The position numbers were made by a program, and so were the translations under genes. DNA of 64,000 nt, taken from NCBI RefSeq assembly GCF_004792415.1, contig NZ_CP038853.1, positions 3,658,001 through 3,722,000 on the forward strand. Direction: 5' to 3'. Under the pieces are notes generated by a model. It saw only the letters and a list, made by a program, of their open reading frames with translations. It had not been told where the DNA came from and searched no databases. This document shows, in pieces, positions 55,774-64,000 of this stretch; the first letter of the stretch is position 1; every line of letters begins with the position of its first letter. This DNA comes from Pantoea vagans. GTDB taxonomy: Bacteria > Pseudomonadota > Gammaproteobacteria > Enterobacterales > Enterobacteriaceae.

Positions 55774-56865
55774 ATGACCAGCCTGCGCTTGCAGAATGTG
55801 AAGAAGTCGTATGAACACGTGAATGTCATTCATGGCATCGATCTGACGATCAATAGCGGCGAATTTGTAGTGTTTGTCGGGCCATCCGGCTGCGGCAAAT
55901 CGACGCTGCTGCGGATGATTGCCGGGCTGGAGGAGATCAGCAGCGGACAGTTGCTGATTGAGGAGCAGGACATGACGCAGCAGCCCGCCACCGAGCGCGG
56001 TATCGCGATGGTGTTTCAGTCCTATGCGCTCTACCCCAACATGACGGTGCGCGGCAATCTGGCCTATCCGCTGGAGGTGATGAAAAAGTCCAAAGCGGAG
56101 ATCAACCAGGCGATCACTCAGACGGCCGCCCGCCTGCATCTCACCGAACTGCTCGATCGCCTGCCGCGCGCACTCTCGGGCGGACAACGGCAGCGCGTGG
56201 CGATTGGCCGGGCGATTATCCGTCATCCGCGTATCTTCCTGTTCGATGAACCGCTCTCTAACCTTGATGCCGAGCTGCGCCTGCAGATGCGGATTGAGAT
56301 CGCCCGGCTGCACGCCTCGCTCGGTAACACGATGATTTATGTCACCCACGATCAGCTGGAGGCGATGACGCTGGCTGACCGCATTGTGGTGCTGCGTCAG
56401 GGCCGCATTGAGCAGGTCGGCGCGCCGCTGACGCTCTATCACGACCCGGATAATCTGTTTGTCGCCGGTTTTATCGGCTCACCAAAAATGAATTTTCTGC
56501 GGGCGGAGATCAGCGCCACCGGCGAAGGTGAAGTGCAACTGCGGGTGCCGGAACTGAAGATTGAGGGGCTGGTGCTGAAAATCGCCGCTGACTGCCGCGA
56601 GGGCCAGACCGTGACGCTGGGCATTCGTCCTGAGCATTTCCAGCCTGCCGCGCAGACGCCGGAAGCACAGCGCTTTCACGGCGAGCTGGCCTATGGCGAG
56701 ATGCTGGGCCACACCAACTATCTCTACCTGGATATCGGGCGCGAGCAGATGCTGGTGGTGGAAGAGCGCGAGGCAACCACGCGCGATCTGGGTACGCAGG
56801 TTGAACTGGGCTTTTCTGCCGCGCACTGCCTGCTGTTTGATGAGCAGGGAATGCGTCTGCGCTAA
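55774..56865 (+). CDS. Carbohydrate ABC transporter ATP-binding protein (UgpC/MalK-type)
   Basis: A 363-residue importer ATPase with an N-terminal nucleotide-binding domain and a C-terminal TOBE-type regulatory domain. The Walker A is GPSGCGKST near residue 37, the signature is LSGGQRQRVAIGRA, Walker B is IFLFDEPLSNLDAELR and the switch His is in VTHDQLEAMTLADR. GFIGSPKMNFLRAEI marks the usual domain junction. It powers the two permeases encoded on the opposite strand and completes the CUT1 importer. Confidence 0.95.
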   Translation: MTSLRLQNVKKSYEHVNVIHGIDLTINSGEFVVFVGPSGCGKSTLLRMIAGLEEISSGQLLIEEQDMTQQPATERGIAMVFQSYALYPNMTVRGNLAYPLEVMKKSKAEINQAITQTAARLHLTELLDRLPRALSGGQRQRVAIGRAIIRHPRIFLFDEPLSNLDAELRLQMRIEIARLHASLGNTMIYVTHDQLEAMTLADRIVVLRQGRIEQVGAPLTLYHDPDNLFVAGFIGSPKMNFLRAEISATGEGEVQLRVPELKIEGLVLKIAADCREGQTVTLGIRPEHFQPAAQTPEAQRFHGELAYGEMLGHTNYLYLDIGREQMLVVEEREATTRDLGTQVELGFSAAHCLLFDEQGMRLR

Positions 56866-56884
56866 GGGAAATGGAGAAACAAAA

Positions 56885-56909
56885 ACGGGCGCCGAAACGC
56901 CCGTTTTTT
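56885..56909. terminator. Bidirectional terminator between the ABC ATPase and ROK genes
   Basis: ACGGGCG and CGCCCGT pair around CCGAAA, followed by six T on the plus strand. On the other strand the A-run AAACAAAA gives a T-rich tail, so it can end both convergent units. Confidence 0.88.
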
Positions 56910-56923
56910 ATTTGAGGGCTCAA

Positions 56924-58042
56924 TCAGGTGACCGGCTCTTCGTCGGCCTGCGCTGCCAGCAGATCCAGCAGCCGGTTGACGGCAAAACCCGCCGCGCCCA
57001 GCGCCCACATCCGGTTCGACTCCGTCAGGAACTGCAACGGCGTCATGTGTGGCGTTAGTTTAAGCCGGTAGGCCTGGAAGCTCTGGGTGATGTGATCGAG
57101 CAGAATGCGTGACGCCATGTGCGGCTCCATCGCCAGATAAACCACATCCGGATCGTAGGCCACCGACAGGTTTGCCAGCGAAATTCCCAGCTCGCGCCCT
57201 GCCTCTTCCAGCACCGCCAGAACCTCAGGCGTTGGCCGCTGATCCAGCGCCTGCAGCGTGAGGCCATCCACCGGTTCCTGCTCCGCCAGCTGCTGCAGAA
57301 TGGCGCGCGATGAGGCGACATCCTCCAGCAGACGCAGCGAGCCGTCGCCCACCAACCCGTTGCCAATCTCCCCTGCCTTGCCGTGACGACCGCGGTAGAG
57401 CTGACGATTCAGGATGATGCCCGCCCCGATCCCTTTACCGTAGGTCGCGATCACCGCCGACTGGGCGTTGCCGAGCTGACCAAACACCAGCGCCGCCATT
57501 GCCATGGCGTTGGCGTCGTTCTCGATAAACACCGGCAGCGAGAAGCGTTCTTCCAGCAGGCGTGCAATCGGGACGTTATCCCAGTCGAGCACTTTAGAGC
57601 GGATGCAGTAGCCATTTTCGGCATCGACCAGGCCCGACAGCGCCAGGCCAATCGCCCCGACCCGCTTCTCCTCCACGCCGCGCAGGAACTTCGCCAGCGC
57701 ATCGCCAAGCTGACGTGGTGTCAGCGTACCTTTTGGCATCTGCTGTTCGCCCAGCAGATTGCCGCTGAGATCGGTCATGACGATCAGGTTACGTTCCGCA
57801 TTGAGCTGAATGCCAATCACGCTGGCGCGATCGGGATTGAGGCCCAGCAGGGTTTTTGGCCGCCCCATCGACACGCGACGCAGCCCCAGCTCCTGCACAA
57901 TCTCCTGCGCCAGCAGCCGATTAGTGGCCTGCGACACGGTCGACATGCTCAGTCCGCTGCGGACTTTCAGGTCTGACTGGCTGATCGGCGCATTTTCAAC
58001 AATCAACCGCAGAATACGCGCGGTTACGTTGGGAGCGGTCAT
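56924..58042 (-). CDS. ROK-family transcriptional regulator
   Basis: A 372-residue protein with an N-terminal winged helix-turn-helix (PISQSDLKVRSGLSMSTVSQATNRLL, about 17-42) and a ROK domain similar to NagC and Mlc. The sugar-site segments ENDANAMAMAAL and GKAGEIGNGLVG are visible. After EIGN the usual zinc motif CxCGxxGC is missing (the sequence runs GLVGDGSLRLLEDVAS), so it belongs to a zinc-less ROK branch or has lost the site. It follows the kinase gene by 40 bp on the same strand and probably represses the cluster until inducer binds. Confidence 0.9.
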   Translation of the reverse strand: MTAPNVTARILRLIVENAPISQSDLKVRSGLSMSTVSQATNRLLAQEIVQELGLRRVSMGRPKTLLGLNPDRASVIGIQLNAERNLIVMTDLSGNLLGEQQMPKGTLTPRQLGDALAKFLRGVEEKRVGAIGLALSGLVDAENGYCIRSKVLDWDNVPIARLLEERFSLPVFIENDANAMAMAALVFGQLGNAQSAVIATYGKGIGAGIILNRQLYRGRHGKAGEIGNGLVGDGSLRLLEDVASSRAILQQLAEQEPVDGLTLQALDQRPTPEVLAVLEEAGRELGISLANLSVAYDPDVVYLAMEPHMASRILLDHITQSFQAYRLKLTPHMTPLQFLTESNRMWALGAAGFAVNRLLDLLAAQADEEPVT

Positions 58043-58082
58043 AAATTCCTCGGGTTATCTGGCTGAGAAAGCTCAGCCAGTT

Positions 58083-59000
58083 TCAGATCGGTAATCGGAC
58101 AGAGGTCAGCTGCTGCGCCAGTATCAGCGCCCCGCTCAGGGCATCGCCCTGTGGCGTCACCAGCCGGGCCTGAATATCGTTGTCCAGCCAGCGCTGTATT
58201 GGCGTGGCCAGGCCACCCATCAGCGCCACCCGTCCGCTGCTCAGCGCAATCAGACTGCGCACCATCATGCCGATATCGGCGGCAGTCTGATGCAGCAGAT
58301 CCTGAGCGTGACCATCGCCCGCGTCGGCGGCTGCGAAAATCTGTGGCACCACGCGCGCCCAGTCGGCAGGCGTCGCGGACCGCGTCCAGAGCAGCATCGT
58401 TTCCGGGCTGTCACCGAACTGTGCCATCAGCTGACGGGAAAAGGCGGTCGGCGTAATAATGAACTCATGGGCCAGCAGCGCCAGACGCAGCGCACGACGG
58501 CCCAGCTCCGCGCCCGATCCCTGATCGGACAGGGCAAAGCCCCAGCCGCCAAGCAGCGTAAAGCGTTCGCCATTCCAGGCAGCGCCCTGACTGCCGGTGC
58601 CGATGATAAAGACGGCGCCAGGAGCGCCAGCATGCGCGCCCGCACAGGCGATTTCCACATCGCTGACCACCTGTAACGCCGCGCAGGCAGGCTGCCAGCT
58701 GGCGAGCCGCGCCTGCACCGAAGCGACATTGGCACCCGCTAATCCGGCCACCAGCGCGGTCTGCGCCAGCGCCTCCGGCGCTAATCCCGCCAGTGACAAT
58801 ACCCGGTCAATCAGCTGTCCGACGCAGGCCAGCGCCGCATCATAGTCTGACCAGACGTTGGCAGGCCCGCCGGTGGCTTCCGCCAGCACGCGGCCCTGCA
58901 GGTCGGTTAACCGCGCGCGACACTGTGTACCGCCGCCATCAATGCCAAGAAGATAGTGTGGTTGCACGCGCTTCCTTCCCTTATTAAGGGTTATAGCCAT
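58083..59000 (-). CDS. BadF/BadG/BcrA/BcrD-type ATPase, probable (amino)sugar kinase
   Basis: A 305-residue ASKHA-fold protein. The first phosphate loop is LLGIDGGGTQCRARL near residue 17 and the second is FIIGTGSQGAAWNG; GGWGFALSDQGSGAELGRRAL is typical of N-acetylglucosamine and glucosamine kinases such as Vibrio GspK. The start MAITLNKGRKRVQPHYLLG has a short extra N-terminal tail before the fold. It is probably cotranscribed with the ROK regulator. Substrate assignment as glucosamine or a related amino sugar is by family resemblance only. Confidence 0.87.
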   Translation of the reverse strand: MAITLNKGRKRVQPHYLLGIDGGGTQCRARLTDLQGRVLAEATGGPANVWSDYDAALACVGQLIDRVLSLAGLAPEALAQTALVAGLAGANVASVQARLASWQPACAALQVVSDVEIACAGAHAGAPGAVFIIGTGSQGAAWNGERFTLLGGWGFALSDQGSGAELGRRALRLALLAHEFIITPTAFSRQLMAQFGDSPETMLLWTRSATPADWARVVPQIFAAADAGDGHAQDLLHQTAADIGMMVRSLIALSSGRVALMGGLATPIQRWLDNDIQARLVTPQGDALSGALILAQQLTSVRLPI

Positions 59001-59237
59001 AATGAGCGAACGATAGGATAAAAAAACTTAAATCGCAATAACAAATAAATATGGTAAAAACATATCTAAACTTTTTGTTTATTTTACATGATGATAACAA
59101 AAAGTACGCCGCAAAACGCGCAGTGCGTTATTGACATTACTTTTTCTGTCGTAATAAGTTGGTGGTCAGATTATCAACAGGCGCGCCCGATCGCAGGCGA
59201 GCTATGCATCATCCGATTTCAGGAGCAGGGGTTTAAC
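59001..59237. promoter_or_regulatory. Divergent AT-rich promoter region between kinase and Gfo genes
   Basis: The region is strongly AT-rich up to about 59090 and includes AACTTTTTGTTTATTTTAC (59067-59085), comparable to the ROK-type repeat near 54.7 kb. Promoters for both directions are expected here. The plus-strand frame is open from 59088, but homology starts at 59238. Confidence 0.4.
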
Positions 59238-60395
59238 ATGAAAGTAGGCATTATCGGTCTCGGCTTTCGTCTGTCCCACGTGATCAAAGAGTTCAGCAAA
59301 GCCGACGACGCCTTCTCGGTAGTGGGTTATTACGATCCGGCCCCGGCCGGACTGCCTAATCTGCACAGCTTTGGTATCGCGCCCGGCCAGGCCTTTGAAT
59401 CCATCGACGCGCTGCTGGAACACGGCGGCATGGATGTGGTGCTGGTTGGCTCCCCTAACTTCCTGCATCTGGAGCATGTGGGTCAGGCGCTGGCGGCGGG
59501 CTACACGGTCTTTACCGAAAAGCCGGTAGTGATCAATGAAGAGCAGACCATGAAGATGGCGAAGCTGGTGCGTCAGTATGGCGAGGCACGCATTCTGGTC
59601 GGCCTGGTGCTGCGCTACTCCCCGCTCTATCACGATCTGCTGGCGGCACGCGATGCCGGTCAACTGGGTGAAATCACCTCGATTGAGGCGACGGAACATA
59701 TCAAGCCTTACCACGGCGCCTTCTTCCAGCGCGACTGGCGACGTCTGGAGAAGTATGCCGGTCCTTACATTCTGGAGAAGTGCTGCCACGACATCGACCT
59801 CTATCAGGGCCTGTTGCAGGAGCGTCCAATCCGTGTCGCCAGCTTTGGTGGCCGCAAATCCTTTACGCCTGCTCATGCGCCGCAGGGAGCGATCACCGCT
59901 GAGTCAGCGCTCTATCACGAGAAGCCCAGCGGCTGGTCGAGCACCGATGCGGTCTTCGACAGCGACGCCGATATAGTCGACTATCAGACTGCCCTGATTG
60001 AGTACGAAGGCGGGGCGACGCTTGCTTTCCATGCCAACCTCAACGTCCCGGATGAGTTCCGCCGTTTCTGTGTCATGGGCACCGACGGCATGGCCGAAGG
60101 TGACTTCGTACGAAATTACTTCCGCGTACACAACGCGCGCAGCGGTGAGAAAGAGGTCGATACCGCCTACAGCGGCAATGCGTATGATGGCCACTACGGC
60201 GCTGATGCGCTGATGGCAGAAGAGATCGTTAAACATATTAAACAGGGAACACCGCTGAAAGTTTCAGTTGTGGACGCGCTGGAAGCGGGTCTCACCGCCA
60301 TAAAAATCGATGAGGCGCGCAAAACCCGCAGCGTAGTGGACATGCGTGAAAGCTGGCTAACATTTGACGCCAACCTGGGAAAAACCGGGGCCTGA
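59238..60395 (+). CDS. Gfo/Idh/MocA family oxidoreductase
   Basis: From the ATG at 59238, with AGGGG seven bases before, the product is 385 residues. The Rossmann motif is KVGIIGLGFRLSHVIKEF at the N terminus, the catalytic-lysine motif is FTEKPVVIN, and the substrate-domain signature is LEKCCHDIDLYQGLL with a conserved histidine. A larger insert around 210-250 (SFTPAHAP to SSTDAVFDSD) distinguishes it from the two other Gfo proteins in the window. It closes the second sugar cluster; substrate unknown. Confidence 0.88.
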   Translation: MKVGIIGLGFRLSHVIKEFSKADDAFSVVGYYDPAPAGLPNLHSFGIAPGQAFESIDALLEHGGMDVVLVGSPNFLHLEHVGQALAAGYTVFTEKPVVINEEQTMKMAKLVRQYGEARILVGLVLRYSPLYHDLLAARDAGQLGEITSIEATEHIKPYHGAFFQRDWRRLEKYAGPYILEKCCHDIDLYQGLLQERPIRVASFGGRKSFTPAHAPQGAITAESALYHEKPSGWSSTDAVFDSDADIVDYQTALIEYEGGATLAFHANLNVPDEFRRFCVMGTDGMAEGDFVRNYFRVHNARSGEKEVDTAYSGNAYDGHYGADALMAEEIVKHIKQGTPLKVSVVDALEAGLTAIKIDEARKTRSVVDMRESWLTFDANLGKTGA

Positions 60396-60572
60396 TGGTC
60401 CCAGCCTGCAAGTCAGTCTCCCCCTCTGACTCCGGGTTTTGAATGGCAGTATGACTGGTAACTTCCTGTACTGGCCTTCGGGCCAGTTACATTATTGATG
60501 TTGATCGCCACCTTAATAGCTCTTCCCAACTCTCAAACACCACTCTGAAGGTTCAGGCCGCTTACATTCTCT

Positions 60573-60792
60573 AAGCGATGGGGACATACGCCTGCACGCA
60601 ATTCAACAACTGCACAAATTCCCTCAACTAACCCAATAATCCTTACCCACCTGCTCCAAAGCCTGAGGCAACGATCAGACTCAAAGCGATGGGGACATAC
60701 GCCTGTAGCAAAGCATAGCGGGCCAGGGATGGCCCGCGCTGAGCCTGCCAGGGATGGCGTTTTTTGCGTCTTTGCGAAAGGCGTATGTTCCC
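60573..60792. repeat. Composite intergenic repeats before the MFS gene
   Basis: A 22-bp unit containing GGGGACATACGCCT occurs directly at 60573-60594 and 60684-60705, and in near-inverted form at 60779-60792 (one mismatch). Between them GCCAGGGATGGC occurs twice exactly (60722-60733 and 60747-60758), the first inside a hairpin GCGGGCC/GGCCCGC. The whole 440-bp gap from 60396 has no gene. The arrangement suggests small mobile palindromic repeats. Confidence 0.8.
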
Positions 60793-60834
60793 TGAGCCTG
60801 CACCTAATCCAGACCCACTCTCTACAACCAGCCC

Positions 60835-62076
60835 TCAGCCCGCATTAATCTCATTCTCCAGCTTCTGACGCCGCCGAAGATGCGGAAACAGCTTCATCCA
60901 CAACGCCACCACAATCAGTGTACCGATGCCGCCAATCGCTGCCGCGGGTGCCGCCCCCATCCAGGCTGCCAGCAATCCCGACTCAAACTCGCCCAGCTGA
61001 TTCGACGTATTGATAAAAATCGCGTTAACCGCATTCACCCGCCCGCGCATGGCATCCGGCGTATCCAGCTGTACCAGCGCACCCCGGATCACCATACTCA
61101 CCATATCAAAGCCGCCCAGCGCACAGAGCGCAATCAGCGACAGCCACAGCTGCGTGGACAGCGCAAATACCAGCGTGGCCACGCCAAAGCCCGCTACTGA
61201 GCCAAACATAATCATCCCAACATGCTTGTCCAGCTTGTGACGGCTCAGCCAGATGCCCACCAGTAATGCGCCTGCCGAGGGCGCACCGCGCAGCATCCCT
61301 AACCCCCACGGCCCGGTATGCAGAATATCTTTGGCAAAAATCGGCAGCAGCGCCGTTGCGCCACCGAGCAGCACCGCAAACAGATCGAGCGAAATTACCC
61401 CAAGGACATCTTTGCGCTCACGGATAAAGTGAATCCCGGCAAACAGATTCTTCATATTCATCGGCAGACGGGTCTGCACCGGACGCTCATAACGCAGCAG
61501 ACTCACCAGCGTCAGCGAAATCAGATAAAACAGCCCGGAAACGCCATACACAACATGCGGCCCGGCAACATACAGCAAGCCGCCTATCGTTGGCCCGACA
61601 ATCACCGCCGCCTGGCCCCCTACCGAGTTCATCGCCATCGCGCGTGCCAGAATCGAGGGCGGCACCAGCGACGGCAACATTGAGGACATCGCGGGCCACT
61701 CCAGCGCCTTCGCCACCGCAATCATAAACACCAGCCCCCACAGCGCGGTCTTATCGGCGGTATGGAATAAGGTAAGCACCACTAATGCCACCAGTGCAGC
61801 AAATTCCACCAGTTGCCCCAGCAGCACAATGCGCCGCCGGTCATATTGATCCGCAAGATGACCTGCAGGTAGCGCCAGCAATACCGACGGCAGAAACTGC
61901 ATCAGGCCAATCATCCCTAACGCCATTGCGCTGTTGGTCAGCGCATAGATCTGCCAGCTGATCGCTACCGAGAACATCTGAAAACCAAATGATGAGCAGG
62001 TACGCGCCAGCCAGAACGCGACAAATGTCCGATGTCGCCACAGCGACTCTTCCGCTGTTGATGCCATAAATCCCAT
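60835..62076 (-). CDS. MFS transporter, EntS-like (MFS_3) family
   Basis: A 413-residue major facilitator protein with about 12 transmembrane helices. The loop motif ALPAGHLADQYDRRRIVLLGQ between helices 2 and 3 carries the family signature. ARTCSSFGFQMFSVAISWQIYALT near the N terminus and GGQAAVIVGPTIGGLLYVAG in the middle fit the MFS_3 family, which includes the enterobactin exporter EntS. No siderophore genes are in the window, so substrate is unknown. Start 62076 has GGGAT six bases before; an ATG three codons later is an alternative. Confidence 0.88.
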   Translation of the reverse strand: MGFMASTAEESLWRHRTFVAFWLARTCSSFGFQMFSVAISWQIYALTNSAMALGMIGLMQFLPSVLLALPAGHLADQYDRRRIVLLGQLVEFAALVALVVLTLFHTADKTALWGLVFMIAVAKALEWPAMSSMLPSLVPPSILARAMAMNSVGGQAAVIVGPTIGGLLYVAGPHVVYGVSGLFYLISLTLVSLLRYERPVQTRLPMNMKNLFAGIHFIRERKDVLGVISLDLFAVLLGGATALLPIFAKDILHTGPWGLGMLRGAPSAGALLVGIWLSRHKLDKHVGMIMFGSVAGFGVATLVFALSTQLWLSLIALCALGGFDMVSMVIRGALVQLDTPDAMRGRVNAVNAIFINTSNQLGEFESGLLAAWMGAAPAAAIGGIGTLIVVALWMKLFPHLRRRQKLENEINAG

Positions 62077-62477
62077 GTCTTATCCCAAATCAGGTGAGGA
62101 AGCCCGCATCGTTGCGCGGTGTTATTGGTGTGGTGATTGATGATGTTAAATTAACAGACCGGATGAGACCTGAATGGCTTTGGCTCCAGCCCTGGCTCTC
62201 TGCCCAACAAAACGCATACCTGTCCGGCACAGGCACGTCCGACCTCTCCTGACTATTACCAGCCTATTGGTCCCGACTATTGAATATATTCCAGCACATC
62301 ATCAGACGCCAAAGGAATTATCATCTCTTTGCTAATGGGTTTATTTACTTTCTCAGGCAACAAAAGGATGATTTGGATTAAGCATGTGATCTATATTTAT
62401 TCACGCGTTTAAAAAAATGCGACTTTTTATATGATTAATTATCAACAAATCCTTTTTTATTGCATTTCATAGAGATA
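62077..62477. other. AT-rich spacer between the MFS and EAL-like genes
   Basis: About 400 bp. The right half is strongly AT-rich and presumably holds the promoter of the EAL-like gene, with ATTTATTC- and TTATATGATTAATTATC-type sequence around 62390-62450. No other gene is visible. Confidence 0.45.
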
Positions 62478-63077
62478 ATGAAAAACAGTTTATATAACCC
62501 CTATGTTACTGAACCTATCCATCACGTTAAGCGTAATGTCTCTGGCATTTGCTATAGCGTGCCTTATCTTCAGCAAAACCAGGAAAGCAGAAATACACTT
62601 AATACAAACAACATTATTTCATTACACAATCAAATTGCCACTGAAGCAGCATTAATGATTATCCCAATCGATGATATGCGATTACGCGGAATGATTGCTG
62701 TACCGGACGCTTATTCACATTTACAGAATGCACGTATCCGGATTGGAATCAATTATTCCAGTTTAGCGGCACATTATGCGCCACTGCTTGAATTAACTAA
62801 GAAATTTGATTTCTGGCTTTATGATTTTGCGCCGCCGGGAGCAGACTGGCGACTGCTGGAATCCTTTCCTTTTTCAGGAATTGTTTTAAACGAAGCGTTC
62901 TTTAATGACAATTATGAAAAATTTACCTTTCCCTTTTTTATGGCGACATTTCGTGAAAAAGGGGCAGAGGTCATCGTGCGAAGTCATACGCCGACTTTAA
63001 CGGCTGAGCAGTTTGCTGAGATAAATATCAGCGGCTGGCAACAGCAACGCTCGGACGGCGATCTTATTAGCTGCTGA
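62478..63077 (+). CDS. Degenerate EAL-like domain protein
   Basis: A 199-residue protein with an EAL-type C-terminal half. FDFWLYDFAPPGADWRLLESFPFSGIVLNEAFF corresponds in pattern to the family DDFGTGYSSL...FP...LKIDRSF block, split here at the substitutions. FREKGAEVIVRSHTPTLTAEQFAEI matches the viaEGVET region, without the catalytic glutamates. The catalytic EAL and DDFG residues are missing, so it probably does not hydrolyse cyclic di-GMP and may act by protein contact, like YdiV/RflP. Base composition is lower in GC than neighbours, suggesting transfer. The ATG at 62478 follows AGAGAT. Confidence 0.6.
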   Translation: MKNSLYNPYVTEPIHHVKRNVSGICYSVPYLQQNQESRNTLNTNNIISLHNQIATEAALMIIPIDDMRLRGMIAVPDAYSHLQNARIRIGINYSSLAAHYAPLLELTKKFDFWLYDFAPPGADWRLLESFPFSGIVLNEAFFNDNYEKFTFPFFMATFREKGAEVIVRSHTPTLTAEQFAEINISGWQQQRSDGDLISC

Positions 63078-63098
63078 TTCACAAATCCTGCCTTCCGG

Positions 63099-63128
63099 CG
63101 TTAAGGGCACACGGCGGTGCGCTTAACG
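63099..63128 (+). terminator. Stem-loop after the EAL-like gene
   Basis: CGTTAAG and CTTAACG, then GCAC and GTGC inside, form a long hairpin with one mismatch, 21 bp after the stop. CTTTAATCC follows, so the T-run is poor; it may be a weak terminator. Confidence 0.5.
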
Positions 63129-63210
63129 TCCTTTAATCCCTCATAAAATGTCGCATTACTGCATTTGTTAAGCGCTTTAAGCTAAAAAAATCAAACCTCG
63201 ATCTGATTTT

Positions 63211-63218
63211 GCTATAAC
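63211..63218 (+). promoter_or_regulatory. Candidate extended -10 promoter of gcd
   Basis: TGCTATAAC is an extended -10 element (TGnTATAAC), 135 bp before the gcd start. The -35 region is poor. A purine-rich GAGGT ribosome site lies just before the ATG at 63354. Confidence 0.45.
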
Positions 63219-63353
63219 ATTTAACACAAAGGGATCGTCTGTCTTAGCGGAAGAGATACTCAAGAACACCCTTAATCATTTGTACTTGATAACTGGAAGC
63301 AACCTATCTGGTTGTTTTCGTGTGTTTTATGGTAACGAAACGAGGTCGATATT

Positions 63354-64000
63354 ATGGGGAAAAACTCCTCATCATTTGGCGTAATTCGTTTTCTGACAGT
63401 GCTGTTCGCAGCGCTGACGGGCGCGTTTATGCTGATTGGCGGTGGCTGGTTAGCCGCCATTGGTGGTTCCTGGTATTACGTTTTCGGCGGTGTGGTGATG
63501 CTTATCACCGCTTATCTGCTTTCCCGTCGTAAAAGCACCGCGCTGGTTCTCTATGCGCTGCTGTTGATCGCCACCCTGATCTGGGGTGTATGGGAAGTGG
63601 GTACGGACTTCTGGGCACTGGCACCGCGCACCGATGTGCTGGTGATCTTTGGTGTCTGGCTGATCCTGCCGTTTGTTTATCGCAGTGTTAACGCGGGCAG
63701 TAAAGCCGCGCTGGGTACGATGGCTGTGGCGCTGGTTGCCAGTGCTATCGTGCTGGCCTATGCGGTGTTTAACGACCCGCAGGTGATAAACGGTTCAGTG
63801 CCAGAAACCGCTGACAACGCCCCGCAGGCTGCGCCGCTGAGCAACATCCCGGATGCTGACTGGCCCGCTTATGCGCGCGATCAGCAGGGAACCCGTTTCT
63901 CGCCGCTGAAGCAGATCAATCACCAGAACGTGAAAGAGTTGCAGGTTGCCTGGCAGTTCCAGACGGGCGACATGAAAACCCCTAACGATCCGGGTGAAAT
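63354..64000 (+). CDS. gcd: Membrane-bound PQQ-dependent glucose dehydrogenase, 3'-truncated by window edge
   Basis: Gcd oxidises glucose to gluconolactone on the periplasmic face and passes electrons to ubiquinone; in plant-associated Pantoea this drives acidification and phosphate solubilisation. About 215 codons are visible of a protein usually near 796. Five N-terminal transmembrane helices (LLIGGGWL-type GGGWLAAIGGSWYYVFGG, LIWGVWEVGTDFWALAPRTD, FGVWLILPFVYR) precede the start of the PQQ beta-propeller at DWPAYARDQQGTRFSPLKQIN. It closely follows E. coli Gcd. The reading frame is open to the window end. Confidence 0.96.
   Translation, partial: MGKNSSSFGVIRFLTVLFAALTGAFMLIGGGWLAAIGGSWYYVFGGVVMLITAYLLSRRKSTALVLYALLLIATLIWGVWEVGTDFWALAPRTDVLVIFGVWLILPFVYRSVNAGSKAALGTMAVALVASAIVLAYAVFNDPQVINGSVPETADNAPQAAPLSNIPDADWPAYARDQQGTRFSPLKQINHQNVKELQVAWQFQTGDMKTPNDPGE

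Noticed and set aside
39396..60834. A defined genomic island inserted at tRNA-Phe
   Set aside because: No integrase, transposase or right-hand attachment repeat is visible, so only accessory status can be stated.

Overview
The window is a chromosomal segment of an enterobacterium. The rpoN/lpt/ptsN gene order, entericidin genes, glucose dehydrogenase gcd, the moderately high GC content and the intergenic repeats point to Erwiniaceae, most likely Pantoea or a close relative. This assignment is an inference from gene content; no search was run.

Positions 1-20,000 hold a conserved core. LPS synthesis and transport (kdsD fragment, kdsC, lptC, lptA, lptB) leads into the sigma-54/nitrogen-PTS block (rpoN, hpf, ptsN, rapZ, npr). 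Then come mtgA, the sRNA gene arcZ, arcB, and a glutamate synthase locus that is not the textbook one. The large subunit is about 1843 residues, roughly 350 longer than E. coli GltB. The next gene is a CysJ-type diflavin (FMN/FAD/NADPH) reductase, where E. coli has the iron-sulfur flavoprotein GltD. elbB and yhcC, which flank arcB in E. coli, are missing, and each leaves a gap of 0.8-0.9 kb without a convincing gene.

Positions 19,000-26,000 carry sspB, sspA, rpsI, rplM, zapE, zapG, degQ and degS. At about 26.1 kb a long inverted repeat marks a join to genes that lie elsewhere in E. coli: epmA, blc, ecnB, ecnA, efp, epmB, yjeI, groL, groS, fxsA, aspA, dcuA, cutA, dsbD and yjdC. This block contains the whole EF-P modification set (efp, epmA, epmB) and a clear sigma-32 groE promoter. 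It ends at tRNA-Phe(GAA), followed by three degenerate tandem copies of the tRNA 3' end plus its terminator.

Positions 39,700-60,400 are accessory carbohydrate genes. The first cluster has a LacI-type regulator, two Gfo/Idh/MocA oxidoreductases and two xylose-isomerase-like TIM-barrel proteins, with matching 15-bp palindromes in both promoter regions. Next come yghU, a DUF1330 gene, a Fur-box-preceded YncE-like lipoprotein, and a LysR regulator divergent from a D-malate/tartrate dehydrogenase. The second cluster has a complete ABC sugar importer, a cytoplasmic GH28-family hydrolase, a GNAT acetyltransferase, a BadF/BadG-type (amino)sugar kinase, a ROK regulator and another Gfo/Idh/MocA oxidoreductase. 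It looks like import and intracellular breakdown of a glycoside, possibly one containing an amino sugar.

Positions 60,400-64,000 contain a repeat-rich spacer, an MFS exporter gene, an AT-rich gene for a degenerate EAL-like protein, and the 5' part of gcd, which runs off the window.
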